Shown here one piece after another: positions 44,807 through 54,712 of a stretch of DNA of 64,000 nt. The DNA lies in the NCBI RefSeq assembly GCF_003234815.2, contig NZ_CP126279.1, positions 2,604,001 through 2,668,000 of the forward strand, read 5' to 3'. This stretch comes from Curtobacterium sp. MCBD17_035 (lineage in GTDB: Bacteria; Actinomycetota; Actinomycetes; Actinomycetales; Microbacteriaceae). The notes beneath the pieces were generated by a model. The model was not told the DNA's origin. It searched no databases and saw nothing but the letters and a program-made list of their open reading frames with translations. The translations under genes and the position numbers were made by a program. Numbering within the stretch: position 1 is the first letter of the stretch; the number at the start of each line of letters is the position of its first letter.

Positions 44807-44865
44807 GCGAGATCGCACTCGTTGCCGCTCTGGTGCCTCCAGAGCGGCAACGAGTGCGATCTCGC
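44807..44865. repeat. Dispersed palindromic repeat, copy 3
   Basis: 27 bp at 44807-44833 pair perfectly with 44839-44865, with a 5-nt loop. The arm begins GCGAGATCGCACTCGTTGCC. It lies between convergent greA and ilvA. It is the most perfect copy of the family. Confidence 0.9.
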
Positions 44866-44926
44866 GGTATGGGGGCAGGCGGGCGGGAGGGGCGGGACCG
44901 GTCCGCACCGGCCCTCCCGACCGTCG

Positions 44927-46171
44927 TCAATGGCGGACGAGTGGACGGAACCCGGCCTCGCGCAGGCGCTCCGTGACCTCGGCCGCGTGCTCGGGCCCCC
45001 GGGCCTCGATGCTCAGCTCGAGCGCGACCTCGGTGATCTCGAGCCCCTGCCCGTGCCGCGTGTGCAGGACCTCGACGACGTTCGCACCGGCGTCCGAGAT
45101 CACCTGCGACACGAGGGCGAGCTGCCCCGGGCGGTCGGGGAGCATGATCCGGATCGCCACGTAGCGCTGCGCCGCGACGAGACCGCGCGTGATCACGCGC
45201 TCCATCATGAGCGGGTCGATGTTGCCACCGCTCAGCACCACCACGGTCCTGCCGGAGTCGCGGATGGTCCCGGCCATGATCGCCGCCACACCCACCGCGC
45301 CGGCCGGCTCGACGACGAGCTTGGCGCGTTCGAGCAGCACGAGGAGCGCCCGGGCGACGTCGTCGTCGGCGACGGTGACGATCTCGTCGACCAGGTCGCG
45401 GACGAGCGGGAAGTTGAGCTCGCCGGGTCGGGCGACCGCGATCCCGTCGGCGATGGTCGGGGTGGTCGTGATGGTGGTCGGCGCACCCGCCTCGATCGAC
45501 ACCGGGTACGAGGCCGTGTTCGCGGACTGGACGCCGACGACCCGGATCGACCGGCCCTGCCGCCGGGCGACGCCCTTGACCGCGAGCGCGACACCGGAGA
45601 CCAGGCCCCCGCCGCCGATCGGCACCACGACCGTGTCGACGTCCGGCACCTGGTCGACGATCTCGAGGCCGACGGTGCCCTGCCCGGCGATGATGTCCGG
45701 GTGGTCGAACGGCGGGATGAACACCGCGCCGGTCCGGGTGGCGAACTCCTGGGCAGCGGCCAGGGCCTCCTCGACGCTGTGGCCGTGGAGGACCGCGTCG
45801 GCGCCGTACTGCCGGGTCGCCTGCAGCTTCGGGAGCGCGACGCCGACGGGCATGAAGATCGTCGCCGGCACGCCGAGCTCACGGGCCGCCAGGGCGACCC
45901 CCTGCGCGTGGTTGCCGGCGCTCGCGGCGACGACGCCGCGCCGGCGCTCGTCGGCGTCGAGCGCCGCGAGCCGGTTGTACGCACCACGGATCTTGTACGC
46001 ACCGGTGCGCTGCAGGTTCTCGCACTTGAGGTGCACGGCCGAGCCGAGGATCTCGCCGAGGAACTGCGATGTCTCCATCGGGGTGACGCGCGCCACACCC
46101 TCGACGATCGCCCGTGCGGCCTCGACGTCGTCGAGGGTCGGGACCTGCGGCACGGTGCTGGGGATCGTCAC
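44927..46171 (-). CDS. ilvA: Threonine ammonia-lyase
   Basis: 414 residues from GTG at 46171. The PLP lysine is in GAYKIRGAYNR, the Ser/Asn loop is SAGNHAQGVA, the phosphate loop is PIGGGGLVSG. A C-terminal ACT domain follows at about 335-414 (RIMLPDRPGQLALVSQVISDAGANVVEV). It converts threonine to 2-oxobutanoate. The single ACT domain and length suggest the catabolic-type or minimal biosynthetic enzyme, with allosteric control possible. Confidence 0.94.
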   Translation of the reverse strand: MTIPSTVPQVPTLDDVEAARAIVEGVARVTPMETSQFLGEILGSAVHLKCENLQRTGAYKIRGAYNRLAALDADERRRGVVAASAGNHAQGVALAARELGVPATIFMPVGVALPKLQATRQYGADAVLHGHSVEEALAAAQEFATRTGAVFIPPFDHPDIIAGQGTVGLEIVDQVPDVDTVVVPIGGGGLVSGVALAVKGVARRQGRSIRVVGVQSANTASYPVSIEAGAPTTITTTPTIADGIAVARPGELNFPLVRDLVDEIVTVADDDVARALLVLLERAKLVVEPAGAVGVAAIMAGTIRDSGRTVVVLSGGNIDPLMMERVITRGLVAAQRYVAIRIMLPDRPGQLALVSQVISDAGANVVEVLHTRHGQGLEITEVALELSIEARGPEHAAEVTERLREAGFRPLVRH

Positions 46172-46228
46172 CCGACCATCATCGCGTGTCGGCGCACGTC
46201 CCGCGACGGGTCACCGTCGCGGGACGAC

Positions 46229-47584
46229 TCACTCGACGTCGACCGCGGTGCCCTTGTTGGCGGTCGGCTGCTTGTCACTGCCCGGTGCCGGCACGTCGTC
46301 GCCGATCTTGTGCCGGTGCCACCGCGACCGCGGGATGACCGTGGTGCCATGCTCGGGCTTGGCGTCGCGCACGTGGTCGGAGTCCATGTACTTCCAGCGC
46401 CCCTGCGCGACGGTCGTGACCATCGAGTTGAGCACGGCGATGAGCGGCACGGCGAAGAACGCGCCGGCGATGCCGGCCAGACCGGAGAACGCCGTGACGC
46501 CGAGCACGACCGCGAGCGGGTGCACCTTGACCGCGTTGCCCATGACGAGCGGCTGGAGGATGTGGCCCTCGATCTGCTGCACGAGCAGGACGACGCCGAT
46601 GACGAGCAAGGCTGCGACGGGGCCGTTGAAGATGAGCGCGACGAAGACCGCGAGGAAGCCGGTGACGATCGCGCCCACCACCGGCACGAACGCGCCGAGG
46701 AACACGAACACGGCGATCGGGATGACGAGCGGCAGCCCGCCGAAGAACAGGCCGACGAACCAGGAGCCGAACCCGATGCCCACCGCGTCGGCGAACGCGA
46801 CGAAGATCTGCACGCGCACGAAGCTCGAGAGCGTGATCCAGCCGGCGACGCCCGCACCGTCGACCGCCGCGCGGGCCTTGATCGGGAACACCCGAACCGA
46901 CCAGCGCCAGACGTTCTTGCCGTCGATGAGCAGGAAGATCACCGTGAACAGGATGACGAACAGGCCCTCGGCGACGTGCGTCAGGCTCGATCCGGCGCTC
47001 GCGACGCCTGACAGGATCGAACCCGAGTGCGCCTGGAGCCAGTTCGTGCCCTGGTCGAGGTAGCCCGAGATGTCCTTCTGCGTCACGCCGAGGCCCGCGC
47101 CCGCGATCAGGTCCTTGATGTTGTCGAACTGCGACAGCGTCTGCTTCTTGAGGGACGGGTAGGACGAGACGATCTGGCTCACGACGAGCCAGAGCAGTGC
47201 GGCGACCGCGGCGAGACCGCCGACCAGGCTGATGACGATCGCCGCCCACTTGGGCACGTGGTGCCGCTGCATCCAGTTCGAGATCGGGATGAGGAACGCC
47301 GCGATCACGATGCCGACGAGGAACGGGATGAGGATCTCGCTGAACAGCGTCATCAGCCAGATGAAGAGCGCGATCACGCCCACGACGACGAGGATCCGCC
47401 AGCTGAAGGCACCGGCGATCTGCATGCCGACGGGGACGTTGTCCTCGACGACCGACGCCGGGTGCCGTCGCGACGGGACCTGCTCTCGACCTGTCCGCGC
47501 CTGCTCGCGACCCGCGGGGCGCGACAGCGCTGGTGCCGGCCGCGTCGTCCGGGCGTCCGGTTGCTTCTTCTTGCCCCATGCCAT
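46229..47584 (-). CDS. AI-2E family transporter
   Basis: 451 residues from ATG at 47582-47584 (MAWGKKKQ). A charged N-terminus of about 60 residues leads to eight or so membrane helices (ILVVVGVIALFIWLMTLF, LIPFLVGIVIAAFLIPI, and others), with the family region VPVVGAIVTGFLAVFVALIFNG and GHILQPLVMGNAVKVHPLAVVLG. The family exports small solutes. The link to autoinducer-2 is from one member and should not be assumed here. Its end carries a polar tail. Confidence 0.92.
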   Translation of the reverse strand: MAWGKKKQPDARTTRPAPALSRPAGREQARTGREQVPSRRHPASVVEDNVPVGMQIAGAFSWRILVVVGVIALFIWLMTLFSEILIPFLVGIVIAAFLIPISNWMQRHHVPKWAAIVISLVGGLAAVAALLWLVVSQIVSSYPSLKKQTLSQFDNIKDLIAGAGLGVTQKDISGYLDQGTNWLQAHSGSILSGVASAGSSLTHVAEGLFVILFTVIFLLIDGKNVWRWSVRVFPIKARAAVDGAGVAGWITLSSFVRVQIFVAFADAVGIGFGSWFVGLFFGGLPLVIPIAVFVFLGAFVPVVGAIVTGFLAVFVALIFNGPVAALLVIGVVLLVQQIEGHILQPLVMGNAVKVHPLAVVLGVTAFSGLAGIAGAFFAVPLIAVLNSMVTTVAQGRWKYMDSDHVRDAKPEHGTTVIPRSRWHRHKIGDDVPAPGSDKQPTANKGTAVDVE

Positions 47585-47699
47585 TGCGCCAGTGTATGAG
47601 CGCGTGCCCGTTCGTGTTCCGATCCCGGAATACGATGCGCGCGTTCCGGACGACCGGGAGGCAGCGGGCACGTCGGAGGCCGCCGGTAGCGTTGCGGGC

Positions 47700-48959
47700 A
47701 TGGTCCGGACCGCACTCTCCGCCGCCCAGGCACGACGCGTCGCGCTCGGAGCGCAGGGCATCGGCCGCGCGGTGCCGGAGGGCGCGGTGTCGAGCCGGAC
47801 CATCCGCGCCCTCGTCGAGCGGCTGGGGCTCCTGCAGATCGACTCCGTGAACGTGTTCGAGCGGAGCCACTACCTCCCCGTCTTCGCCCGCCTCGGTGCG
47901 TACGACAAGGCCCTCCTCGACCGCATGACGATGACGAGGGGCGCCGCCCACCTGGAGTACTGGGCGCACGAGGCCGCGTTCATCCCCCGCGCGAGCTGGC
48001 CGCTGTTCCGGTGGGCGATGGACACGCGGCGTGCGCGGGACCACGCCGACCCCGACGGCTTCGCGGCCACCCACGCGCCACTCCTCCGGGAACTCCTCGC
48101 CGTGCTCCGCGCCGAGGGGCCCCTGCCCGCGAGCGCGGTGGAGCACGAGAGCAACGTGCGGCGAGGACCGTGGTGGGGCTGGAGCGACGTCAAGCGGGGG
48201 TTCGAGCACCTGTTCCGCTGGGGCGACGTCGTGAGCGCCGGGCGGAGCGGCTTCGAGCGCGTGTACGGCCTGCCGGACCAGGTGCTGCCGGCCGAGGTGC
48301 TCGACACGATCCCGGACGAGACCGACGCCGTCCGCACCCTCGTCGAGCGCTCGATCCGGGCCTCCGGCGTCGGGACGCTCGCGGACGTCGCGGACTACCA
48401 CCGCCTCCGGTCGGACCGGACGCGGTCGGCACTGCGCGACCTCGAGGACGCCGGGGTCGTCGTGCCCGTCGAGGTCGAGGGCTGGGGCCGCCCGGCGTGG
48501 ATGCACGCCGACGCCACGGTCCCCCGCCGTGTCGAGGCCGACGCCGTGCTCAGCCCGTTCGACCCCGTCGTCTGGTTCCGGCCGCGCGCCGAGCGCGTCT
48601 TCGGGTTCCACTACCGGATCGAGATCTACACACCGGCCCCGAAGCGCGTGTACGGCTACTACGTGTTACCGGTCCTGCAGGACGACCAGGTCGTGGGCCG
48701 GGTCGACCTCAAGAGCGACCGCCAGCACGGTGTCCTCCGCGTCCGGACGGCATGGGAGGAACCCGGCCGACACCTCGATCCCGGGCGTCTCGGCGCACTG
48801 CTGCTCCGCACCGCGGACTGGCAGGGACTCGACGCCGTGGCGGTCACCGACCGGGGAACAGCGGCAGCGCGGCTCGCGGACGCCCTCGGTGTGCCGCTCG
48901 TGCCGCACGAGGCCGCGGACGACGCCGAGGCCGCGGACTCCCCGCCGGACGGCCCCTGA
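47700..48959 (+). CDS. YcaQ-like DNA glycosylase (winged-helix family)
   Basis: 419 residues from ATG at 47700. The catalytic-type motif is LGLLQIDSVNVFERSHYLPVFARLG, with Q-x-D as in E. coli YcaQ, which opens DNA interstrand crosslinks. HEAAFIP, WWGWSDVKRGFEHLFRWG and RPAWMHAD are further family motifs. It likely repairs alkylated or cross-linked DNA. Codon 323 (48666-48668) is TTA, rare in such a genome. It is divergent from the AI-2E gene. Confidence 0.9.
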   Translation: MVRTALSAAQARRVALGAQGIGRAVPEGAVSSRTIRALVERLGLLQIDSVNVFERSHYLPVFARLGAYDKALLDRMTMTRGAAHLEYWAHEAAFIPRASWPLFRWAMDTRRARDHADPDGFAATHAPLLRELLAVLRAEGPLPASAVEHESNVRRGPWWGWSDVKRGFEHLFRWGDVVSAGRSGFERVYGLPDQVLPAEVLDTIPDETDAVRTLVERSIRASGVGTLADVADYHRLRSDRTRSALRDLEDAGVVVPVEVEGWGRPAWMHADATVPRRVEADAVLSPFDPVVWFRPRAERVFGFHYRIEIYTPAPKRVYGYYVLPVLQDDQVVGRVDLKSDRQHGVLRVRTAWEEPGRHLDPGRLGALLLRTADWQGLDAVAVTDRGTAAARLADALGVPLVPHEAADDAEAADSPPDGP

Positions 48960-48971
48960 CGACCGCACCCG

Positions 48972-49553
48972 TCAGAACTGCACGCGCGGGGGTTCGGCGA
49001 TCGCGGCGGGCTCCGCGGTCTCGAAGAACGGTGCCTCGCGGTACCCGCGGTTCCGCGCGACGGCGGAGCCCGGGAACACGCGGATCTTCGTGTTGAGCTC
49101 GCGGACGCTGCCGTTGTAGTAGCGGCGCGCCGACTGGATCTTGTCCTCGGTCGCGACGAGTTCCGACTGCAGCTGCAGGAACGCCTGGCTCGACTGCAGC
49201 TGCGGGTAGCCCTCGGCGATGGAGAACACGCGCTTGAGTGCCTTCTGCATGTGCCCCTCCGCCTCCGACGCAGCCGCGGCGTCGCCCGCGGTCAGCGTCT
49301 CGGCCCGGGCCTGCGTCACGGTCTCGAACAGACCGTTCTCGTGGGTGGCGTACCCCCGGACGGTGTCGACGATCGTCGGGACGAGCTCGGCCCGCCGGTG
49401 GAACTGCGTCTCGATCTCGCTCCACGCCTGGTCGACCCGGCCCTTCAGGGCCACGAGCGACCTCGACGTGGCCCAGACGGCGATGCCGACGACCACCAGC
49501 ACGACGACGACCACTCCGACGACGATGAGCGTCGTGACGAGACCGGTGTCCAT
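48972..49553 (-). CDS. lemA: LemA-family protein
   Basis: 193 residues from ATG at 49551-49553 with AAGGAG upstream. One N-terminal membrane helix (TTLIVVGVVVVVLVVVGIAVW), then the LemA helical region (RVDQAWSEIETQFHRRAELVPTIVDTVRGYATHE) and the end YYNGSVRELNTKIRVFPGSAVARNRGY. It is anchored to the membrane. Function is not settled. Promoter-region symmetry is noted at 49597-49613. Confidence 0.94.
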   Translation of the reverse strand: MDTGLVTTLIVVGVVVVVLVVVGIAVWATSRSLVALKGRVDQAWSEIETQFHRRAELVPTIVDTVRGYATHENGLFETVTQARAETLTAGDAAAASEAEGHMQKALKRVFSIAEGYPQLQSSQAFLQLQSELVATEDKIQSARRYYNGSVRELNTKIRVFPGSAVARNRGYREAPFFETAEPAAIAEPPRVQF

Positions 49554-49596
49554 GGCGAGTACTCCTTCTCCGCGACGGACACGCAGGCACATGTGT

Positions 49597-49613
49597 CCGT
49601 ATCGACTATACGG
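49597..49613 (-). promoter_or_regulatory. Inverted repeat over the lemA -10 region
   Basis: CCGTAT-N5-ATACGG (49597-49602 and 49608-49613) overlaps TATAGT (minus strand 49610-49605), a good -10. No consensus -35 stands 17 bp upstream, so an activator may be needed. Confidence 0.4.
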
Positions 49614-49774
49614 GCGGCACCAGGAGCGCTCGGCCGCCGGGGTACTGGCTCTCGGCTGATTCCCGCGCGCCGTTCGGCTGGTTCCCGGGCGCGTGGAGCC
49701 TTCGTCACGATTTCGCATCGGCTGGATCCGCCGAGCCGAGCGAGTGGTTGACGTCGGGACGCGGGTGACCTCGA

Positions 49775-52160
49775 ATGGGGGCAGTGGATCAGGGAACACG
49801 AGCGGGCCGGGGGGCCGTCGGGTGGCCGGTCGTCCGTCGACCGCCCGCTCGGCGCCGGCGCGCCCTGCGGGGGCGACGGGTCGCACTCGTCACCGCGGCG
49901 CCGCTCGCCGTCGTCGTGGCCCTGCTCGCCGCGGCGGCTCCCGCACGCGCCGCCTCGCCCGACGCGACGGCACGTGCTCCGATCACCACCACCATGTCCC
50001 GGGCCGTGCCGACCCAGCCGGCGGGCACACAGCAGGCGGCGCCTGCCGCCTCGGCGAGCCCGACAGCTCCGACGCCGGGTCGCACCGTCGATCGACGACC
50101 AGTCGGCCATCACCACCGGAACCGGCCGGTTCACGGGCCGCGGGACCCCGGACGACCGAGTGCGCGTCGCCGACCCGAGCACGCCCACGGCGTCGGTCTG
50201 CTCGACCACCGTGACGGGCGACGGGACGTGGGCGTGCACCGGACCGGTCCGCTCCGGGCCCCGCCAGGTCTTCACCGTCCTCGCCACGACGCACGACGAC
50301 CTGGCGCCCGACGACGCCGCACCCGTCGACGTCCTGACACCGCCGGTCGTCACGACGACGGGCCCGACGACCGGGGGCGTGACCGGCACGGGGTACCCCG
50401 GAGCGCGGGTGACGGTGGATGCCGGGAGCGCCTCCCGAACGGCCACGATCGCCTCCGACGGGTCCTGGTACGTCTCCTGGTCCGCCGGGCCCGACGCCCT
50501 GACGACGGGGACCTGGACGATGACGGCGACCCAGGCCGCGGATCCGGCGCTGGGGTTCGCCGCGACCGTGCGCAGCACGTCGTCGTCACCGGTGGCCGTC
50601 AGCGTCGACCGCACCGCGCCCGTCGCCCCGGTCCTCACGCGTCCCGCGGTCGGCACGCACGTCCGGGCGCAGCCAATCACCGTCGCGGGCACCGGCGAGA
50701 CCGGCGACACGGTCACGGTGTACGTCGACGGCAATCCGGTGTGCCAGAGCGCGGTCACCGCGACCCGCTGGTCGTGCACCACGGTCGGATCGAGCATCCC
50801 GGACGGCACACGCAGCTTCGCGGCGGGGCAGCGCGACGCGGCGGGGAACCTCTCGCCGGTGTCGGCCGGGCGCGCGGTGGTCGTCGGGGGCGCTCTGACC
50901 GACGCGCCGAGCGGCGGTCCGACGTCGTCCGGTGGTGACGGGGGCGGCACGTCCGGCGCGGCGCCTTCGTCACCGCACGCGACGGGACGGGCCGAACCGG
51001 GCCTCCCGGGCGGTTCGGTCCGTGGTGGCCCCGGGTCCGGCGGATCCGGGTCCGGCGCGTCCGGGTCCGGGTCCGGTACGGGCGGCGGACCCGGTGGCTC
51101 GACCGGCGACGACACGAGCGGTACCGGCGGTGGCGGTGCGGGCGCCCGACCCGACGACGGTTGGACGGCGGCGACCGCCTACGACGCACACGTGCCGAGC
51201 ATCCCGGCGAGCGTCTCGCTGCGGACCCTCGTGCTGGTGCTCGTCGGGGTCGCCGCGTTCCTCGTGCTCGTCGCGGTGCCGCTCACCCTGCTCGCCCGGT
51301 CCACCCGCGGCCGGTTCCGGTGGCGTCTCGCACGGTTGACCGGGCGGAACCGCCCCGTCGCCCCGACCGCCGAGGGCACGGGGGCGCTCCCGACGTGGGC
51401 CGCGGTGTCCGTGTCGGCCGGCGTCGCCAGCCTGCTGACGCTGTTCGCCACCGGCATCGCCGCGGAGCCGCGCTACGCCCGCCTCGCGATCGCGGTCGTC
51501 CTCGGGACCGCCGTGCTCGCGGTCGCCGTGGTGGTCGCCGCACGATGGAGCGCGGGACCGTCCCGCGACGCCGTCGTCGTCCGGGTCTCCCCGGCCCTCG
51601 TGGTCGCGGCGCTCGTCGCGTGCCTCCTCACCCGCAGCGCGCACCTCGCACCCGCGGTGCTGCTCGGCGTGCTCGTCGTCCCCTCGGTCGGCGGCGGTGG
51701 ACGCGATCCACTCCCGCACCGGCACGTCCGACTCCCGCGCAGGGTCGTCGCCCTGGGCACCGACGGGGCGAGCGCGAGGAGCGCGACCGTGCAGACGGGC
51801 GCGCTCCTCGCGCTCGCGGCGATCGGCTGGCTCCTGTGCAGCGTCAGCGCCGGAGCGGGGTTCTGGCACCAGTTCCTGTCCGAGTTCGCCACCACCCTCT
51901 GCGTCGGCGGCCTCGGGTCGGTCGTGACCACGCTCCTCCCCGTCGCCGGGTCGGCCGGCGCCGCACTGTGGGCGACGTCCCGCGCGCGCTACGCCGCCGT
52001 CGCGACCGTCCCCGTGGCGCTCGCGGTGGCCGTGTACTCGGGCTCGACCGGCACGCACCTGTCCCTCGCGACCGTCGGGGTCACCATGGGCGGCTGCGCC
52101 GCGGTGGCGGTCGCCGTCTGGACCTGGAGCCACGTCGTCGAGCCCGCCCTGCGCGACTGA
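49775..52160 (+). CDS. Exported Ig-like repeat protein with membrane C-terminus, apparent frameshift
   Basis: From ATG at 49775 the first frame gives a twin-Arg-rich signal peptide (RRVALVTAAPLAVVVALLAAAAPARAAS) and then runs out of meaningful sequence. The main frame takes over at about 50077 (APSIDDQSAITTGTGRFTGRG). Removing one G from GGG at 50077-50079 would join them (TPVAPSIDDQ). The mature part has Ig-like beta repeats (VTGTGYPGARVTVDAGS, ITVAGTGETGDTVTVYVDG), a Gly/Ser/Pro-rich spacer and six or so helices at the C-terminus. It is probably a surface protein. Phase variation, pseudogene or sequencing error are all possible. Confidence 0.75.
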
Positions 52161-52270
52161 CGGGAGGCCCGACCGGCCGTCCGCGGATCGACCCGCCCCG
52201 GCGGTCCCCCGCGATACGCTGACGGACGGTGCGCCGGAGCCCGCCGACGCGCCGACGAGCTGGAGCGACC

Positions 52271-53980
52271 ATGAGCACCGACACCGACCGCACACCGGAC
52301 ACGACGACGCCGTACGACCCCACCCGCTTCCGCGGGGTGTTCGAGGGGCAGTACACCTACGCCAACGGCTTCGCCCGCAACGTGCACCGGTTCGCCGATC
52401 GGCCGGCCCTGCGTGATCCGTCCTCCGGACGCTCCTGGACCTACGCCGAGCTCGGCGACGCCGTCGACCGCGTCGGTGGGTGGCTCGTCCGGAACGGCGT
52501 CGGACGCGGTGCCGTCGTCATGGCGGAGCTGTTCAACGGTCCGGAGCTCGCGATCGCGTACCTGGCGTGCCACCGCATCGGCGCCGTGTTCTCGCCCACG
52601 AACTTCCGCCTGGCCCCCGCCGAGGTCGCGTACATCATCGACGACTCGGCACCGGTCGTGCTCCTCCACGACGCCGCGCGGACCGGGGACATGACCGACG
52701 CGCTCGCCACCGCCACCCACGCTCCCGCGCGGGTCGTGGTGGTCGGGGCCGACGGGACGTCCGCGGACACCGAGTCGTTCGAGACCCTGCTGGCGGCCGA
52801 GCCCGTCACGCACCTCGAACTCGCGGAGCGCGACGACGCACGGCCGCGGACCACCTACGACGAGACCACACGCCTGTACACGTCCGGCACGACCGGACGG
52901 CCGAAGCCCGTGCCGCTGCCGAGCCTCGTCGAGGTGCTCAGCGCACACGACGTCATCATGCACTTCCCGCTGACGCCGTTCGACAAGACGCTCAACATGT
53001 CGCCGCTGTTCCACCGAGGTGGCCTGTACTCCGGCGGCCCCAACCCCGTGTTCTACGTCGGAGCGGAGCTCACCACCCTCCGGCACTTCGACGCGGACGC
53101 AGTGCTCGACCTCGTCGAGTCCGAGCGGCTGACGTTCCTCATCGGCGCCCCGACGAACCTCGTCCAGCTCGCCGACGCGCAGGAACGCCACGCCCGGGAT
53201 CTGTCGTCGCTCCACGGCATCGTCACGATGGGCGCACCGCTCGACCGTGCCGCCGCGCTGCGGTTCCAGGAGCTGCTGACCCCGCGGATCTTCAACGGGT
53301 ACGGCACCACCGAGACCTTCTGGAACACGTTCCTGCGGCCGGAGGACTTCCCCGACGGCGCTGGTTCCACCGGCCGTGCGTCCACCGACGACGACGTGGC
53401 GGTGGTCCAGGTGTACGCCGACCGCCTCGCCGATCCGACGGACACGGTCGCCAAGGACGGCACCGAGATCGGCGAGTTCGCGGTCCGCACCGTCAAGTCG
53501 GGCTACTCGTACCGGAACCCGCAGCTCGAGGACGAGAAGTTCTCGGACGGCTGGTTCTACCCGGGCGACCTCGCCACCTGGGACACCCAGGAGCGCGTGA
53601 CGATCGTCGGGCGCAAGGACGACATGATCATCTCCGGCGGCGAGAACGTCCACCCGGTGCAGGTCGAGGCCGTGCTCGGGGAGCACCCCGGCGTCGCCGA
53701 CTCGGTCGTCGTGGGCGTGCCCGACGAGCGGTGGGGCGAGGTCGTCACCGCCTACGTCGTCCGCAGGCCCGGCGACGGTCTGCCCGAGGACGACGCGGCA
53801 GCGGCAGCCGCGCTCGAGTCGTTCACCGGATCCCACCCCGCGCTCGCCCGCTACAAGCGCCCCCGGCTGTACCGGTTCGTCGACAGCATCCCCTACAACG
53901 CGACCGGCAAGAAGGTGCACTACGTCGCCAAGGCGACGGCGGCCGAGGACCACGCGGCCGGGCTGCTCATCGCGCCCTGA
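52271..53980 (+). CDS. Acyl-CoA synthetase (AMP-forming ligase)
   Basis: 569 residues from ATG at 52271 with TGGAG upstream. AMP-binding motifs: LYTSGTTGRPKPVPLP (P-loop), GYGTTETFW, DGWFYPGDLATWD, GRKDDMIISGGENVHPVQVEAV, and the lysine of NATGKKVHY. It activates a carboxylic acid with ATP and CoA, most likely a fatty acid. The first 25 residues are a Thr/Asp-rich extension. Next to it is a terminator hairpin at 53993. Confidence 0.93.
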   Translation: MSTDTDRTPDTTTPYDPTRFRGVFEGQYTYANGFARNVHRFADRPALRDPSSGRSWTYAELGDAVDRVGGWLVRNGVGRGAVVMAELFNGPELAIAYLACHRIGAVFSPTNFRLAPAEVAYIIDDSAPVVLLHDAARTGDMTDALATATHAPARVVVVGADGTSADTESFETLLAAEPVTHLELAERDDARPRTTYDETTRLYTSGTTGRPKPVPLPSLVEVLSAHDVIMHFPLTPFDKTLNMSPLFHRGGLYSGGPNPVFYVGAELTTLRHFDADAVLDLVESERLTFLIGAPTNLVQLADAQERHARDLSSLHGIVTMGAPLDRAAALRFQELLTPRIFNGYGTTETFWNTFLRPEDFPDGAGSTGRASTDDDVAVVQVYADRLADPTDTVAKDGTEIGEFAVRTVKSGYSYRNPQLEDEKFSDGWFYPGDLATWDTQERVTIVGRKDDMIISGGENVHPVQVEAVLGEHPGVADSVVVGVPDERWGEVVTAYVVRRPGDGLPEDDAAAAAALESFTGSHPALARYKRPRLYRFVDSIPYNATGKKVHYVAKATAAEDHAAGLLIAP

Positions 53981-53992
53981 CCCACTGCCCAC

Positions 53993-54036
53993 CGGTCGGG
54001 AGGCTCGGGACCGGCTCGCCCCGCGCCTCCCGACCG
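53993..54036. terminator. CGGGAGG-type hairpin between convergent genes
   Basis: CGGTCGGGAGGC (53993-54004) pairs with GCCTCCCGACCG (54025-54036). It is one of a family of CGGGAGG/CCTCCCG palindromes. It separates the ligase gene from the convergent DUF2335 gene. Confidence 0.7.
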
Positions 54037-54066
54037 CGCCGCTGACGGTGCTGCAGCCCCGAGACC

Positions 54067-54597
54067 TCAATGGTCGCCGTCGGCGGACCGACGAATCGCC
54101 GCGGCGAGCTGTGCCGCACCACCCAGGACGGCGGGGACCCCGACGGTGCAGGCCCACCCGGGGTCACCGGCGGCGATCAACACGACTGCGGCACCGAGTC
54201 CGCCGAGCGTCAGGGCCTGCGCACCGAACGCGCCGATGAGAACGGCTGTCGCTTCCGCGGCGCTCAGACGCTCGAGTGCGTCCGCGTCGACCGCCTCACG
54301 TCGGAGGTGAGCCTCGGCGATCCGCGCCGCAGCGCCGGGCACGACTGTGTCGTACTCGGCGAGTGTCCGCGGGGCAGGAAGCGGGCCGATGAACGATTCG
54401 GCTGCCGCCGCTACCTGGAGGCCCCCAACCGCGTCCTGTCGGTCGTCGTCCGTGCTCGCCTCGACGGAGTACGCCGAGTGCGTCGCCTCGATCTCACCGC
54501 CACTCGCATCGATGTGGCTCGCGCTGCATCCCCGGTGATCCCGACGTACACGCCGTGCCGGAACCCGTTCGCCATCCGGCTCATCATCGTCCCCCAC
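54067..54597 (-). CDS. DUF2335-like membrane protein
   Basis: 176 residues. The family pattern is [33 protein letters not shown], followed by two membrane helices ([46 protein letters not shown]). The first 65 residues are polar and unlike the family. The real start may lie further in, because a good GGAAGG ribosome-binding site at about 54610 leads into a different frame ([14 protein letters not shown]). Function of the family is unknown. Confidence 0.7.
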   Translation of the reverse strand: MGDDDEPDGERVPARRVRRDHRGCSASHIDASGGEIEATHSAYSVEASTDDDRQDAVGGLQVAAAAESFIGPLPAPRTLAEYDTVVPGAAARIAEAHLRREAVDADALERLSAAEATAVLIGAFGAQALTLGGLGAAVVLIAAGDPGWACTVGVPAVLGGAAQLAAAIRRSADGDH

Positions 54598-54712
54598 ACC
54601 ATGGTCCCCTTCCCCGTTCCGTGGCGAACGATCGTCGCACGAGCCGACCGCGGAAACCCAATCGGCGGTATACGAAATGCCGGTGATGTGCGCAATGTCC
54701 CGAAGGGCGGCG

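Noticed and set aside
45000-45240. An isoleucine attenuator or riboswitch near ilvA
   Set aside because: This region is the 3' part of ilvA on the minus strand. Upstream of its start at 46171 only 57 bp separate it from the next gene's stop, and no leader peptide is seen.
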